From contig NZ_JAMHFY010000001.1 in assembly GCF_023897015.1 (NCBI RefSeq), positions 335,584 through 399,583 of the forward strand: a stretch of 64,000 bases of DNA, in the 5' to 3' direction. The notes beneath the pieces are model-generated. The model made no database searches. It was given only the letters and a program-made list of their open reading frames with translations, and was not told where the DNA came from. Of this stretch, positions 8,208 to 17,483 are shown one piece after another. Numbering within the stretch: position 1 is the first letter of the stretch; each line of letters begins with the position of its first letter. A program made the position numbers and the translations under genes. This stretch comes from Desulfosporosinus nitroreducens. Lineage in GTDB: Bacteria; Bacillota; Desulfitobacteriia; Desulfitobacteriales; Desulfitobacteriaceae.

Positions 8208-9329
8208 TTACTTCGACCCGCGATCTCGGCCGCGAGGATCAGAAATAATCTTCCCCCCGCCAACCACTAAATTTCCTTGATAAAAGACGACTGCCTGTCC
8301 TGGAGTCACTGCGCGCTGTGGTTCATCAAAGCGTACCATCACACCATAACAAGACCCTATTTCGCCAGGGAAAATTGTCGCTGGAGCCCCAGTGGAATTG
8401 TAACGAATTTTGGCCTTAACTTTTAATGGTTCAGTTAAATCGGGTATCGATATCCAGTTGAGATCGATTGCCCAAAGCGTATCCGTATACACATCCCGAT
8501 CTTCGCCCAGAACAACTTCATTGCGCTCAGGATTCAGCCCTACCACAAACATTGGTTTACCAAAGGTGACTCCCAGGCCTTTTCGCTGCCCAATTGTGAA
8601 GTTAATAATCCCCTCATGCCGGCCCAATTTCTTTCCAGCAAGATCTACAAAATCACCCGGCTTGATCGGGACCTCTAATCGCTGCCTCACAAAGGTCGCG
8701 TAATCATCATCTGGCACAAAACAAATTTCTTGGCTTTCGGGCTTATCTCCAACCCCTAGGCCCCGCTCTCTAGCCATTTCCCGCACATGCTCTTTTTGAT
8801 ATTCTGCTAAAGGAAAAAGAGTATGTTCCAGCTGTTCCTGGGTTAGCATGTACAGTGCATATGTCTGATCTTTGCGCGCATCTGCACTATTACTTAAAAG
8901 AAATCGTTCACTGTTCGGATCTCGTAACACTTGAGCATAATGGCCGGTTGCTATAAACTCCGCTCCTAATCCACGGGCCTTGCGGAGCATCTCCCCGAAT
9001 TTTACGTGTTTGTTGCATGCCAAGCATGGGTTGGGAGTTTCACCATACAAATAAGACTGCGTGAAATAATCTACTACAGTCTCCTTAAAATACGAACGAA
9101 AGTTCATGACGTAATGGGGAATTCCCAATATAAAGGCAACTCTCCTGGCATCGTCAATAGCCGAGTTCGAGCAACAACCCCCCTCGACTTCCGGACCCGT
9201 TGCTTCCCATATCTGCATAGTTACCCCAATCACGTCATATCCTTCTTCTTTGAGCAAAGCGGCGGCCATGGAGCTATCCACGCCGCCGCTCATACCCACA
9301 ACCACTTTAGGTTTTGTAGTTTGAGTCAT
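8208..9329 (-). CDS. mnmA: tRNA-specific 2-thiouridylase MnmA
   Basis: A 373-residue enzyme that thiolates U34 of Lys, Glu and Gln tRNAs using ATP and persulfide sulfur. The PP-loop SGGVDSSMAA is at residues 14-23. The two catalytic cysteines are in NPCLACNKHVKF and ESQEICFVPDDDY. The C-terminal beta-barrel (FTIGQRKGLGV, VRFDEPQRAVTPGQAVVFY) is complete. It follows iscS and iscU on the same strand with short gaps, which fits IscS as the sulfur donor. A 46-bp repeat abuts the 3' end of the gene. Confidence 0.97.
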   Translation of the reverse strand: MTQTTKPKVVVGMSGGVDSSMAAALLKEEGYDVIGVTMQIWEATGPEVEGGCCSNSAIDDARRVAFILGIPHYVMNFRSYFKETVVDYFTQSYLYGETPNPCLACNKHVKFGEMLRKARGLGAEFIATGHYAQVLRDPNSERFLLSNSADARKDQTYALYMLTQEQLEHTLFPLAEYQKEHVREMARERGLGVGDKPESQEICFVPDDDYATFVRQRLEVPIKPGDFVDLAGKKLGRHEGIINFTIGQRKGLGVTFGKPMFVVGLNPERNEVVLGEDRDVYTDTLWAIDLNWISIPDLTEPLKVKAKIRYNSTGAPATIFPGEIGSCYGVMVRFDEPQRAVTPGQAVVFYQGNLVVGGGKIISDPRGRDRGSK

Positions 9330-9336
9330 TCTTCAT

Positions 9337-9714
9337 CTATTCCTTTTTTTGCTGTTTATCGTGATAGTCCCCAATGGCCTTATGAAGTGCATCTGCGGCC
9401 AGATTAGAACAATGCATTTTAGTTTCTGGAAGGCCTCCTAATGCCTCAGCTACTGCCGCATTGGAGATTACCATAGCTTCGTCAATCGTTTTTCCCTTGA
9501 CCATTTCCGTAACCATACTGCTAGTTGCGACTGCAGCTCCGCAGCCAAAGGTTTTAAATTTTACGTCTTTGATAATGTCCCCTTCGATATCTAAATATAT
9601 ACGCATAATGTCGCCGCACTTAGCGTTTCCTACTTCACCGACACCATCTGGATTTTCCATTTCGCCAACGTTGCGTGGATTTGTAAAATGATCCATTACT
9701 TTTTCTGTATACAT
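9337..9714 (-). CDS. iscU: Fe-S cluster scaffold protein (IscU/NifU N-terminal type)
   Basis: A 125-residue scaffold on which IscS-derived sulfide and iron are assembled into clusters. The three conserved cysteines are visible in GNAKCGD, TFGCGAA and MHCSNLA. The N-terminus MYTEKVMDHFTNPRNVGEM is typical of the IscU/NifU type found beside nifS/iscS in clostridia. AAGGAG precedes the ATG. It lies between iscS and mnmA, with 8-18 bp gaps, so co-transcription is likely. Confidence 0.95.
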   Translation of the reverse strand: MYTEKVMDHFTNPRNVGEMENPDGVGEVGNAKCGDIMRIYLDIEGDIIKDVKFKTFGCGAAVATSSMVTEMVKGKTIDEAMVISNAAVAEALGGLPETKMHCSNLAADALHKAIGDYHDKQQKKE

Positions 9715-9731
9715 TTCTTCCTCACTCCTTA

Positions 9732-10916
9732 TTATGATTGTTTCGAATGAATAACCTGATCGTACAGTGGAGACATCATTCGCAAACGCTCCACGATTTT
9801 CGGTAATTGCTCAAGGACATAATCGATTTCTTCTTCTGTATTCTGACGACCCAGGGAGAAGCGCAATGAACCATGGGCAATTTCATGAATCAATCCCATA
9901 CCCAGTAAAACATGGGAAGGATCCAGAGACCCCGAGGTACATGCCGATCCGCTTGAGGCTGCAATTCCCAACATATCTAGAGAGAGTAATAAAGACTCCC
10001 CTTCAACATAACGGATACTGACGTTAACGTTATTGGGTAAACGCTTTTCTCCTACCGGTCCATTTACTTTCACATATTCTATACGTTCTACGATACCATT
10101 CATCAGTTTGTCCCGCAGTTTAATTTGTTTTTTCGCGTCGTCCGCCATCCGTTGCCCAGCCAACTCGCAGGCCTTACCAAACCCAATGATTCCAGGCATA
10201 TTCTCTGTTCCCGAGCGGCGCTTTCTTTCTTGCCCTCCGCCATGAATTAAAGGCACAATTCGTACCCCTTTGCGAACATAGAGTGCTCCTACCCCTTTAG
10301 GGCCATAAATCTTATGACCTGAAACAGTCAGCAAGTCGACATTCATTTCTTCAACATTAATTGGGATTTTTCCCAGAGACTGAACTGCATCAACGTGAAA
10401 GACAATACCATGTTCCTTAGCCAGTTTACCGATTTCTGCAATTGGTTGAATTGATCCCACTTCATTATTGGCATGCATTACAGTAATCAAGATTGTGTCC
10501 GGTCGAATAGCCTTCCGTACTTCATCAACTGAAATAATTCCCTCTTCGTCTACTGGTATAACTGTCAGGTCGAATCCATTCTTTTCCAGGTATTCACAAG
10601 TTTCAAGAACAGCATGGTGTTCGATACAAGAGGTAATAATATGCTTACCTTTTTTACGAAGCGCTTCAGCTGTCCCAAGAATCGCCAGATTGTCCGCTTC
10701 TGTTCCTCCGCTGGTAAATGTGATCTCCCTAGAAGCAGCACCGATCAACTCGGCCACCTGATTTCGAGCTTGCTCAAGGGCTTGTTTAGTCTCTCTGCCA
10801 AAGCCGTGAACACTTGACGGGTTACCATACTTTTCTGTGTAATATGTCATCATGATAGCAGCTACTTCTGGATCAACCGGGGTTGTTGCACTGTGGTCTA
10901 AATAAACTCGCCTCAT
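9732..10916 (-). CDS. iscS: Cysteine desulfurase IscS/NifS
   Basis: A 394-residue PLP enzyme converting cysteine to alanine and enzyme-bound persulfide. The N-terminus RRVYLDHSATTPVDPEV, the PLP lysine in SGHKIYGPKG and the mobile Cys loop SSGSACTSGSLDPSHVL are all present. The start at 10916 follows AAGGGAG by 8 bases. An in-frame GTG three codons upstream lies too close to it. It is the second gene of the iscR-iscS-iscU-mnmA operon and supplies sulfur to both the scaffold and MnmA. Confidence 0.97.
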   Translation of the reverse strand: MRRVYLDHSATTPVDPEVAAIMMTYYTEKYGNPSSVHGFGRETKQALEQARNQVAELIGAASREITFTSGGTEADNLAILGTAEALRKKGKHIITSCIEHHAVLETCEYLEKNGFDLTVIPVDEEGIISVDEVRKAIRPDTILITVMHANNEVGSIQPIAEIGKLAKEHGIVFHVDAVQSLGKIPINVEEMNVDLLTVSGHKIYGPKGVGALYVRKGVRIVPLIHGGGQERKRRSGTENMPGIIGFGKACELAGQRMADDAKKQIKLRDKLMNGIVERIEYVKVNGPVGEKRLPNNVNVSIRYVEGESLLLSLDMLGIAASSGSACTSGSLDPSHVLLGMGLIHEIAHGSLRFSLGRQNTEEEIDYVLEQLPKIVERLRMMSPLYDQVIHSKQS

Positions 10917-10963
10917 GGGGCTCACTCCCTTATATCATAAACTTTGAAGCAAAAAAATAAAGG

Positions 10964-11416
10964 TTAAATGTAATACATATATAAGTTCCGCTCCGATTCA
11001 ATCTTTTTGGCATCTTCAAGCATTGTTTCAAGTGTGATGGAATCAAGAACATCTGCGATGGAATCCCTGACTTTCTCCCAAATTGCCCTAGTGACACAAA
11101 ACTCAGCTTTAGAGCAAATTTCCGGGTCCTCCTCTGATACGCAATCAGTCGGAGCAATTGGCCCTTCTAACACACGGATAATATCTCCAATTTTTATTTT
11201 ATCCGGTTCTCTCCCTAACAAGTAACCACCTTGCGCACCACGAACACTTTTCACTAAACCCGCTTTACGCAAACCGGAAACTAGTTGCTCCAGATAATGT
11301 TCAGATATACCCTGCCTCTCTGCAATGCTTTTCAAAGAAGTCGGTCCTTCACCCATATGTTGAGCTAAATCAAACATGGCTTTTACCCCATATCGACCTT
11401 TGGTCGAGAGTTTCAA
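10964..11416 (-). CDS. iscR: Rrf2-family regulator, IscR-like with three cysteines
   Basis: A 150-residue winged-helix regulator (KLSTKGRYGVKAMFDLA; recognition helix near ISEHYLEQL; RGAQGGYLLGR wing). It carries the three-cysteine motif DCVSEEDPEICSKAEFC, spaced as in Rrf2 proteins that bind a [2Fe-2S] cluster. CymR of Bacillus lacks these cysteines, so an Fe-S-sensing IscR role is favoured. The start is most likely the TTG at 11416 (GAGGTGA eight bases upstream). Two in-frame GTGs upstream fall in or next to that site. It heads the Fe-S operon and probably represses it when clusters are plentiful. Confidence 0.92.
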   Translation of the reverse strand: MKLSTKGRYGVKAMFDLAQHMGEGPTSLKSIAERQGISEHYLEQLVSGLRKAGLVKSVRGAQGGYLLGREPDKIKIGDIIRVLEGPIAPTDCVSEEDPEICSKAEFCVTRAIWEKVRDSIADVLDSITLETMLEDAKKIESERNLYMYYI

Positions 11417-11476
11417 CACCCTCACCTCTTTTCCACTAGATAAACGCTTTTTTTCATATATTTCTTATCTGTTTAT

Positions 11477-11505
11477 ATCTTATAAAAACACTCGGGATTT
11501 GTCAA
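11477..11505 (-). promoter_or_regulatory. Sigma-A promoter of the iscR operon
   Basis: TTGACA (11505-11500), 17-base spacer, TAAGAT (11482-11477). The AT-rich sequence around the -10 (GTTTATATCTTATAAAAAC on the plus strand) is partly palindromic and could hold an Rrf2 operator; that part is speculative. Confidence 0.65.
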
Positions 11506-11620
11506 GCCTACTAGTACCAAACTCAACTTCTTTTATATTTTACACCTAACGCTATCTTTTTACTGTGATCAAACTAACAATTTTAAACGTAAAGCTCTGC
11601 AAGCAGATGTCCGTCCTGCA

Positions 11621-11629
11621 TGATATAAT
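11621..11629 (+). promoter_or_regulatory. Extended -10 promoter upstream of rarA
   Basis: TGATATAAT provides an extended -10 (TG-N-TATAAT) 66 bases before the rarA start. No good -35 is visible. Confidence 0.4.
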
Positions 11630-11694
11630 TAATATAAGAAAACTTGGCCAGTATCAAACCATAGCCACAGGTTGTAAGAAAGGAACATAGCCCA

Positions 11695-13002
11695 ATGGAT
11701 CTTTTTTCCGCAACATTCAATCAACATCAAGTTGCTCCTCTAGCGGAGCGTATGCGCCCAAGAACACTTGAAGAGTATATCGGTCAAACTCAAATTCTCG
11801 GCCCTGGAAAACTCCTGCGTCGGGCTATTGAGGCTGACCGTGTTTCATCATTGATTCTCTATGGCCCGCCAGGAACAGGGAAGACCTCTTTAGCACAAGT
11901 CATTGCTGCCAAAACCACGTCGCGTTTTGTCCGCATAAATGCTGTCACCTCTGGCGTTAAGGAGATCCGTGAAATTATTACGCAGGCAACAGATAATCTT
12001 CATCTTTACAGCAAGCGCACTTTAGTTTTTTGTGATGAAGTTCATCGTTTTAATAAAGGACAACAAGATGCACTTCTTCCTGCTGTCGAAAATGGAACTA
12101 TTACCTTCATCGGTGCAACAACAGAAAACCCCTTCTTTGAATTAAATTCTGCGCTCCTTAGTCGTTCAACCCTTTTTCGATTAGAACTTCTTGAACCTCC
12201 AGAAATTCGTCTCGGACTCGAACAAGCCCTGAAGGATTCAGAACGAGGTTTAGGGCAATATCAAGCAGAAATCACCTCTGAAGCGTGGGAGCATTGGATT
12301 AATTATGCTAACGGAGATTTACGCCGCGCCCTTAATGCTTTAGAGCTGGCAGTTCTTACTACCGCGCCAGAAAACGGAATTCGTCATATCTCCCTTGATA
12401 TAGCGGAAGAATCCATACAACAACGGGCCATCCGGTTCGATAAATCAGGGGATAATCATTATGACATCATCTCCGCATTTATCAAAAGTATGCGCGGTTC
12501 AGATCCCGATGCAGCGCTCTATTGGTTAGGGGTTTTACTTGAAGCGGGCGAAGATCCACGTTTTATTGTCCGACGGATTATCGTCCACGCGTCAGAAGAT
12601 GTGGGATTGGCAGATCCGATGGTCATGCTTCAAGCTCATGCTGCTGCAAATGCTCTTGAATGGCTGGGCCTGCCTGAAGCAAGAATCCCCATAGCTCAAG
12701 CAGTTCTAGCCATCACAACTGCACCTAAAAGCAACAGTGTTGTCACGAGCATCGATCAGGCTCTGAATTATGTAAAAAAACATCCTACTGGAGAAGTTCC
12801 CCCCCAACTTAAGGACGGACACTACCCCGGCGCAGAAAAATTAGGGAACGGAAAAGGATACCTCTATCCACACTCTTACCCAGGCCACTGGGTTGACCAA
12901 ACCTACCTGCCCCCAACTGTTCAGGGACAAACCTTTTACGTCCCCTCAAAAATGGGAAAAGAGCTTTTCACCCCCCCTAAGGCCACGGATAATAAAAGAT
13001 AG
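11695..13002 (+). CDS. rarA: Replication-associated recombination protein A (RarA/MgsA)
   Basis: A 435-residue AAA+ ATPase acting at stalled replication forks. Walker A GPPGTGKTSLA is near residue 59 and Walker B FCDEVHRFNKGQQDALL follows. The sensor-1 region ATTENPFFELNSALLSR and the C-terminal clamp-loader-like tetramerisation domain (GAEKLGNGKGYLYPHSYPG, then YVPSKMGKE) are intact. AAAGGA lies 10 bases before the ATG. It is a single-gene plus-strand unit, divergent from iscR and convergent with trxA, with a shared terminator downstream. Confidence 0.96.
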   Translation: MDLFSATFNQHQVAPLAERMRPRTLEEYIGQTQILGPGKLLRRAIEADRVSSLILYGPPGTGKTSLAQVIAAKTTSRFVRINAVTSGVKEIREIITQATDNLHLYSKRTLVFCDEVHRFNKGQQDALLPAVENGTITFIGATTENPFFELNSALLSRSTLFRLELLEPPEIRLGLEQALKDSERGLGQYQAEITSEAWEHWINYANGDLRRALNALELAVLTTAPENGIRHISLDIAEESIQQRAIRFDKSGDNHYDIISAFIKSMRGSDPDAALYWLGVLLEAGEDPRFIVRRIIVHASEDVGLADPMVMLQAHAAANALEWLGLPEARIPIAQAVLAITTAPKSNSVVTSIDQALNYVKKHPTGEVPPQLKDGHYPGAEKLGNGKGYLYPHSYPGHWVDQTYLPPTVQGQTFYVPSKMGKELFTPPKATDNKR

Positions 13003-13051
13003 CCTAACCCCGCTCCCCGAATTGAAGTTTATACCCCCCCTCATTTAGCCC

Positions 13052-13089
13052 AAAAAAGCGATGCCCGAAATTGGGCATCGCTTTTTATT
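13052..13089. terminator. Bidirectional terminator between rarA and trxA
   Basis: AAAAAGCGATGCCC and GGGCATCGCTTTTT form a 14-bp stem with A/T tracts on both sides. It serves both convergent transcripts. Confidence 0.92.
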
Positions 13090-13110
13090 ATCGGCTTATA
13101 TTATTGACAC

Positions 13111-13440
13111 TTAGATATGGGCCTCGAGCATTTTGACAAGGTCAGGTTTTCCACGGAAGCCAGTAATTTTGTCAACCATTTTGCCCCCCTTGAAAATAGC
13201 CAGTGTAGGTATGCTCATAACTCCATATTCACTAGAGATAGGGCCATTCTCATCGACATTAACCTTCCCGATGGCGATTCGGCCGACATACTCATCAGCA
13301 AGTTCATCAATAACAGGAGTAACCATACGACATGGATTACACCAAGGAGCCCAAAAATCGACCAAAACCGCTTGCTCAGACTTCAAAACATCCGATTCAA
13401 AATTTGCAGTAGTAAAGGTTTTAACATTTGCACCTGCCAT
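13111..13440 (-). CDS. trxA: Thioredoxin with WCNPC active site
   Basis: A 109-residue thioredoxin fold with the redox pair C34/C37 in FWAPWCNPCRMVTPV, the cis-Pro loop MSIPTLAIFKGG and a C-terminal amphipathic helix. The dipeptide between the cysteines is Asn-Pro, not the Gly-Pro of most thioredoxins, which may shift redox potential or partner choice. AGGAGG precedes the ATG. It lies 26 bp downstream of csoR on the same strand, so it should respond to the same copper-type signal. It would act as a cytoplasmic disulfide reductase. Confidence 0.95.
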   Translation of the reverse strand: MAGANVKTFTTANFESDVLKSEQAVLVDFWAPWCNPCRMVTPVIDELADEYVGRIAIGKVNVDENGPISSEYGVMSIPTLAIFKGGKMVDKITGFRGKPDLVKMLEAHI

Positions 13441-13466
13441 AATAATTCCTCCTAATCAAATATGAT

Positions 13467-13748
13467 TTACTTAATAAATTTAGCGAGCACCCCAATAAGC
13501 TCCTCAATCGCAGCTTCCTGGTTATTGTTCTCAACGGCATTGCGCATACATCCCCGTGAATGGTGTTCAAAGACAATAGTGCCAACCCTGTTAAGCGCAG
13601 CACGAACTGCTGCCACTTGAATCAAGACATCAACACAATACTTGTCACTGTCAACCATACGTTGAATCCCTTTTACTTGGCCTTCGATTTTTTTAAGCCT
13701 GCGTATAAGATCCTCTTTAGATTCTGAATAAGGGGTTGAATTCGTCAT
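13467..13748 (-). CDS. csoR: CsoR-family metal-sensing repressor
   Basis: A 93-residue all-helical repressor (DUF156). The Cu(I) ligand triad is complete at C38 (DKYCVDVL), H63 (EHHS) and C67 (RGCMRN), with the same 25- and 29-residue spacing as Bacillus CsoR. This favours copper over the persulfide sensor CstR, which lacks the His. The start at 13748 is 9 bases from GGAGG. The longer frame upstream runs through the promoter and is not real. A CsoR-like palindrome lies in its 5' region, which points to autoregulation, and trxA is the following gene. No copper ATPase gene is in the window. Confidence 0.92.
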   Translation of the reverse strand: MTNSTPYSESKEDLIRRLKKIEGQVKGIQRMVDSDKYCVDVLIQVAAVRAALNRVGTIVFEHHSRGCMRNAVENNNQEAAIEELIGVLAKFIK

Positions 13749-13763
13749 GCTATGCATCCTCCG

Positions 13764-13779
13764 ATACCCTAAGGGGGTA
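13764..13779. promoter_or_regulatory. CsoR-type operator
   Basis: ATACCCTAAGGGGGTA is a G/C-tract palindrome of the CsoR class (TACCC-N-GGGGTA). It lies just downstream of the -10 element, where bound repressor would block transcription. Confidence 0.75.
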
Positions 13780-13791
13780 GCTACAATAAAT

Positions 13792-13820
13792 ATTATAGCT
13801 AATGCACTCTTCCCTGTCAA
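13792..13820 (-). promoter_or_regulatory. Perfect consensus sigma-A promoter of csoR-trxA
   Basis: TTGACA (13820-13815), exactly 17 bases, TATAAT (13797-13792). Strong basal activity is expected, kept in check by the operator. Confidence 0.9.
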
Positions 13821-13915
13821 CTCGGAAAAGTTACTATTCCTTACAATTCAAGAAGAATTCTTTTAATAAAAAAATATTTTGTTAACTCTCCTCATTGCCC
13901 ACTCGCTTTGCCTTA

Positions 13916-15700
13916 TCATTTTACACTGGGTAACTCAATATTTGTCCGGATATGCAATTCTTTTAATTGTTTGTCCGCCACTGTCGAAGGAGCATGAGCC
14001 ATTAAATCTGAGGCACTTTGAGTTTTCGGAAAAGCAATTACGTCTCTTATATTATCTTTTCCAGTTAAGAGCATAATCATTCGATCCAGGCCAAAGGCAA
14101 TTCCGCCGTGGGGAGGAGTACCATATTCAAAGGCCTCCATAAGAAATCCAAATTGGGCGACAGCCTCTTCCTCAGAAAATCCAAGTAACTTGAATAACCT
14201 CTCCTGTACCTCGCGACGATGAATCCGAATACTTCCGCCCCCGAGCTCCGTTCCGTTGAGGACCATGTCATAGGCCTTTGCCCGAACTTTAAGGGGATCA
14301 GTCTCGAGAAGATGTAAATCTTCGTCCATCGGTGCAGTAAATTGATGGTGAATAGCGATATGACGTTGTTGTTCCTCATCATATTCCAAGAGTGGGAATT
14401 CGGTAACCCATAGGAATTCGAGCAGTCCCTCTTCAATCAGACCTAAACGTTTTGCCAATTCCAAGCGCAGATGCCCCAATGCATCAGAGACGACAGCATA
14501 GGTATCTGCCACAAAGAACAAGATATCTCCAGTCTCGGCACGTGTACGTTCAATTAGGGCAGCCATTTCCTCTTCAGTAAAGAATTTAGCAATAGGGGAT
14601 TTCAGGCCCTCCTCAGCTAAGACGATCCAGGCTAAGCCTTTCGCTCGATAAGTACTGACAAACTTAGCCAGGTCATCGATTTCGCGACGTGGCAAGCCAG
14701 CACACCCTTTAGCGCAGATACACTTTACGCTCCCGCCATTTGCCACCGCATTAGCGAATACCTTAAATCCGGTTTTACCCACGAGTTCTCCTACATCGAT
14801 CAGTTCCATGCCAAAGCGCGTATCCGGTTTGTCTGATCCATAACGTTCCATTGCTTCTTTATATGTTAAACGCGGGAAAGGAACGGTTACAGGTTTCCCA
14901 ACCGTTTCAGAGAAAATCTCCGTCATTAATTTTTCCATCATGGGAAGTATGTCTTCCACTTCGACAAAAGACATCTCAACATCAAGTTGAGTAAATTCCG
15001 GTTGACGATCTGCTCTTAAATCCTCATCCCTGAAACAACGAGCAATTTGAAAATACTTCTCCATACCGCCTACCATGAGAAGTTGCTTATATATTTGGGG
15101 GGACTGTGGTAAGGCATAAAACTCACCTGGGTGAACACGGCTGGGAACAAGATAATCTCGTGCCCCCTCAGGCGTAGATTTATTAAGCATGGGAGTTTCG
15201 ATTTCATAAAAACCTTGACGGTCAAAGAAATTACGCATGATCTGAGTGACTCGATGCCGAATCTTGAATATGGTCTGCATTTCAGGTCGACGCAAATCCA
15301 AATAACGATATTTTAGACGCACTGTCTCGTCTACATCCACTTGATCTACAAGATAGTAAGGAGGAGTTTTAGCTCCATTTAAGACATCCAATGTCTGTGC
15401 CGCGATCTCAATTTTGCCTGTTGCCAGGTTTGGATTAATCATTCCTTCTGGGCGAGCAATCACTTGCCCAAGGATAGAGACAACGAACTCTGAACGCAAG
15501 CTTTCCGCCGTGGAAAATCCTTCTCCCATCTTCTCTGGGTCAAAAACAACTTGAACAATACCTGTACGATCTCGCAGATCAACGAAAATTAAACCTCCGT
15601 GGTCACGACGGCGCTGAACCCATCCTAACAAACGAACGGTCTCTCCCACTTTTGCTAATCCTAGCTGCCCATTTTCAACACGTTCTGAAAATACTGTCAT
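13916..15700 (-). CDS. aspS: Aspartyl-tRNA synthetase, probably non-discriminating
   Basis: A 594-residue bacterial-type class IIb enzyme. It has an N-terminal OB fold that reads the anticodon ([20 protein letters not shown]), a catalytic core ([45 protein letters not shown]) and the GAD insertion. His at residue 34 (RRRDHGG) and Gly at 86 (ARPEGMINP) match the pair described for non-discriminating AspRS. E. coli has Leu and Lys there. The enzyme may therefore also charge tRNA-Asn, for conversion by GatCAB. AGAGGTG precedes the ATG at 15700 and lies in the end of hisS. The T-box ahead of hisS should control both. Confidence 0.96.
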   Translation of the reverse strand: MTVFSERVENGQLGLAKVGETVRLLGWVQRRRDHGGLIFVDLRDRTGIVQVVFDPEKMGEGFSTAESLRSEFVVSILGQVIARPEGMINPNLATGKIEIAAQTLDVLNGAKTPPYYLVDQVDVDETVRLKYRYLDLRRPEMQTIFKIRHRVTQIMRNFFDRQGFYEIETPMLNKSTPEGARDYLVPSRVHPGEFYALPQSPQIYKQLLMVGGMEKYFQIARCFRDEDLRADRQPEFTQLDVEMSFVEVEDILPMMEKLMTEIFSETVGKPVTVPFPRLTYKEAMERYGSDKPDTRFGMELIDVGELVGKTGFKVFANAVANGGSVKCICAKGCAGLPRREIDDLAKFVSTYRAKGLAWIVLAEEGLKSPIAKFFTEEEMAALIERTRAETGDILFFVADTYAVVSDALGHLRLELAKRLGLIEEGLLEFLWVTEFPLLEYDEEQQRHIAIHHQFTAPMDEDLHLLETDPLKVRAKAYDMVLNGTELGGGSIRIHRREVQERLFKLLGFSEEEAVAQFGFLMEAFEYGTPPHGGIAFGLDRMIMLLTGKDNIRDVIAFPKTQSASDLMAHAPSTVADKQLKELHIRTNIELPSVK

Positions 15701-15701
15701 G

Positions 15702-16973
15702 TTAAACACCTCTCTGATACTTCTTGTTTATTTCTTCAACTGCGTCCACCAGTGAAACTTCCATTTGCTCGCCGAGTGTTAAATCACGAATGACAAGCAC
15801 CTTTCGAGCAAGCTCTTCTTCACCAAGAATTAAGGCATAGCGTACGCCTTGTCGATTGGCTGATTTAAGTTGGTTTTTTAGACTTCGACCGAGCAAATCC
15901 ATACCCACAGGCATCCCTTGGCTGCGCAAGGCACTCAGAAGAGCAAAGCCCTCGATTTGGGCTTGTTCACCCCAGGCAATCAACATAGCAAATAGTTTAG
16001 GCTTTTCTTCCGGCAGCTTATGTTGTACTTGCAGGGCTGCTAAAACACGTTCAATCCCCATAGCGAATCCAATTCCCGGAGTTGGCGGTCCGCCGATTTC
16101 TTCAACCAGCTTATCATACCTGCCGCCCCCACAAATGGCACTCTGCGCTCCAATTTCTTCGACCATGACTTCGAAAGCTGTTTTCGTGTAATAATCAAGT
16201 CCTCTTACCAAGCGTGGATTAACTCGATAGACCACTCCGGCCCTGCCTAAGATAGCCAGAACTTTCTCGAAGTGAGTACTGCAGTCCTCACAAAGGGTGT
16301 CCTTTGTTGTCGGCGCCCCAACGGTCTCTTCTTGACAAGAGGGGTTCTTGCAATCTAGTATGCGCAATGGATTTCGTTCAAAACGTTCTTGGCAATCGTT
16401 ACATAATTTACTTTTTCGAGCAGCCAGAAATTCCTGCAGTTGTTCACGGTGCCTTGCGCGGCAAATTGGGCATCCGACAGAATTGACATGGACCTCAAGC
16501 CCAATTAGTCCAAGTCGTTTATATAAATTCCAGACTAAGCTAATGACTTCTGCGTCCACGATCGGTTGGTCTGCACCCAAAACTTCAATCCCAAACTGAT
16601 GGAACTGGCGAAAACGACCGCTTTGTGGCCGCTCATACCGAAACATAGGGCCAATATAGTACAATTTCATCGGCTGTGGTTGGCCATAAAGCTTGTCCTC
16701 CACATACGCACGGCAGACCGAAGCAGTCATCTCCGGACGCAGGGTCATTGATCGATCCCCTTTGTCTTGGAAGGTGTACATTTCTTTCTTAACAATATCC
16801 GTAGTTTGCCCAACACCCCTTTGAAAAAGTTCTGTCGCTTCAAACATCGGCGTCCGAATCTCTTCATACCCATATTCGCGGCAAACTGAGCGAATAGTTT
16901 CTTCGAGATATTGCCATTGTTCGATTGTACCTGGCAATAGATCTTGAGTCCCTTTTGGACGCTGAATCGCCAT
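15702..16973 (-). CDS. hisS: Histidyl-tRNA synthetase
   Basis: A 423-residue class II enzyme. Motif 1 region ([11 protein letters not shown]), motif 2 ([27 protein letters not shown]), the histidine-binding signatures [13 protein letters not shown] and [11 protein letters not shown], and motif 3 [12 protein letters not shown] are present, with a complete anticodon-binding domain. Residues about 170-235 hold six cysteines in CxxC-like pairs (CPIC, CNDC, CEDC) and may carry a zinc. AAGGAGG precedes the ATG. aspS begins two bases from its end, so the two are one operon under the upstream T-box. Confidence 0.97.
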   Translation of the reverse strand: MAIQRPKGTQDLLPGTIEQWQYLEETIRSVCREYGYEEIRTPMFEATELFQRGVGQTTDIVKKEMYTFQDKGDRSMTLRPEMTASVCRAYVEDKLYGQPQPMKLYYIGPMFRYERPQSGRFRQFHQFGIEVLGADQPIVDAEVISLVWNLYKRLGLIGLEVHVNSVGCPICRARHREQLQEFLAARKSKLCNDCQERFERNPLRILDCKNPSCQEETVGAPTTKDTLCEDCSTHFEKVLAILGRAGVVYRVNPRLVRGLDYYTKTAFEVMVEEIGAQSAICGGGRYDKLVEEIGGPPTPGIGFAMGIERVLAALQVQHKLPEEKPKLFAMLIAWGEQAQIEGFALLSALRSQGMPVGMDLLGRSLKNQLKSANRQGVRYALILGEEELARKVLVIRDLTLGEQMEVSLVDAVEEINKKYQRGV

Positions 16974-17025
16974 GCAAATTCCTCCTTAAATTATAGTTCA
17001 AAAAATGGCTTGGCTGGCACTTATA

Positions 17026-17294
17026 GAAAAAAAGCCCTCGTTCCTTGCTTTGCGCAAGGGACGAGAACTTCTCGCGGTGCCACCCTAATTGACGGTATTC
17101 TTCCGCCCACTTTTCAGTCGTTAACGAGACTATCCGATGCAAAGATACTCTTCTTTAGGGTGTCCTACCGTGTGTCTCTCAGGCTAGTTCCAGTCTTGCA
17201 AGCCCTCCCTGGAGAAAGATTAACCCGGAATTTTCCAAAAGGTTTCGTGAGTATTCTACATTTATTACGTTGTTTCAATGAATAACGCCTATAT
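17026..17294 (-). promoter_or_regulatory. T-box leader of hisS-aspS
   Basis: The canonical T-box sequence AATTAGGGTGGCACCGCGAG is at 17090-17071. It is followed by a terminator (CTCGTCCCTTGC pairing with GCAAGGAACGAG, then GGCTTTTTTT; 17065-17026). About 200 bases upstream can form Stem I and the downstream stems. GACACAC at 17176-17170 holds overlapping GAC (Asp) and CAC (His) triplets, a candidate specifier. Uncharged tRNA would stabilise the antiterminator and allow readthrough. Confidence 0.92.
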
Positions 17295-17300
17295 CTTTAT

Positions 17301-17330
17301 ATTTTACCAAATACGATCGTTATTTGTCAA
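17301..17330 (-). promoter_or_regulatory. Sigma-A promoter of the hisS-aspS operon
   Basis: TTGACA (17330-17325), 18-base spacer, TAAAAT (17306-17301), immediately ahead of the T-box leader. Confidence 0.75.
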
Positions 17331-17483
17331 TAATTATTTGGTTATTTCTGTAAATAGATTATTTCCCCCACGACCGATAGTAAGTCCCACCAAATGATGC
17401 GCTCTTTAATCCGGATTAATCGCTCCAAGCTCCTGGATAACATCTTCTAAGATTAGTTCGGATTCCTCTGTGGTAGTAATTTT

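Noticed and set aside
10930..11157. 75-codon minus-strand frame overlapping iscR
   Set aside because: It is an out-of-frame shadow of iscR with no start site.
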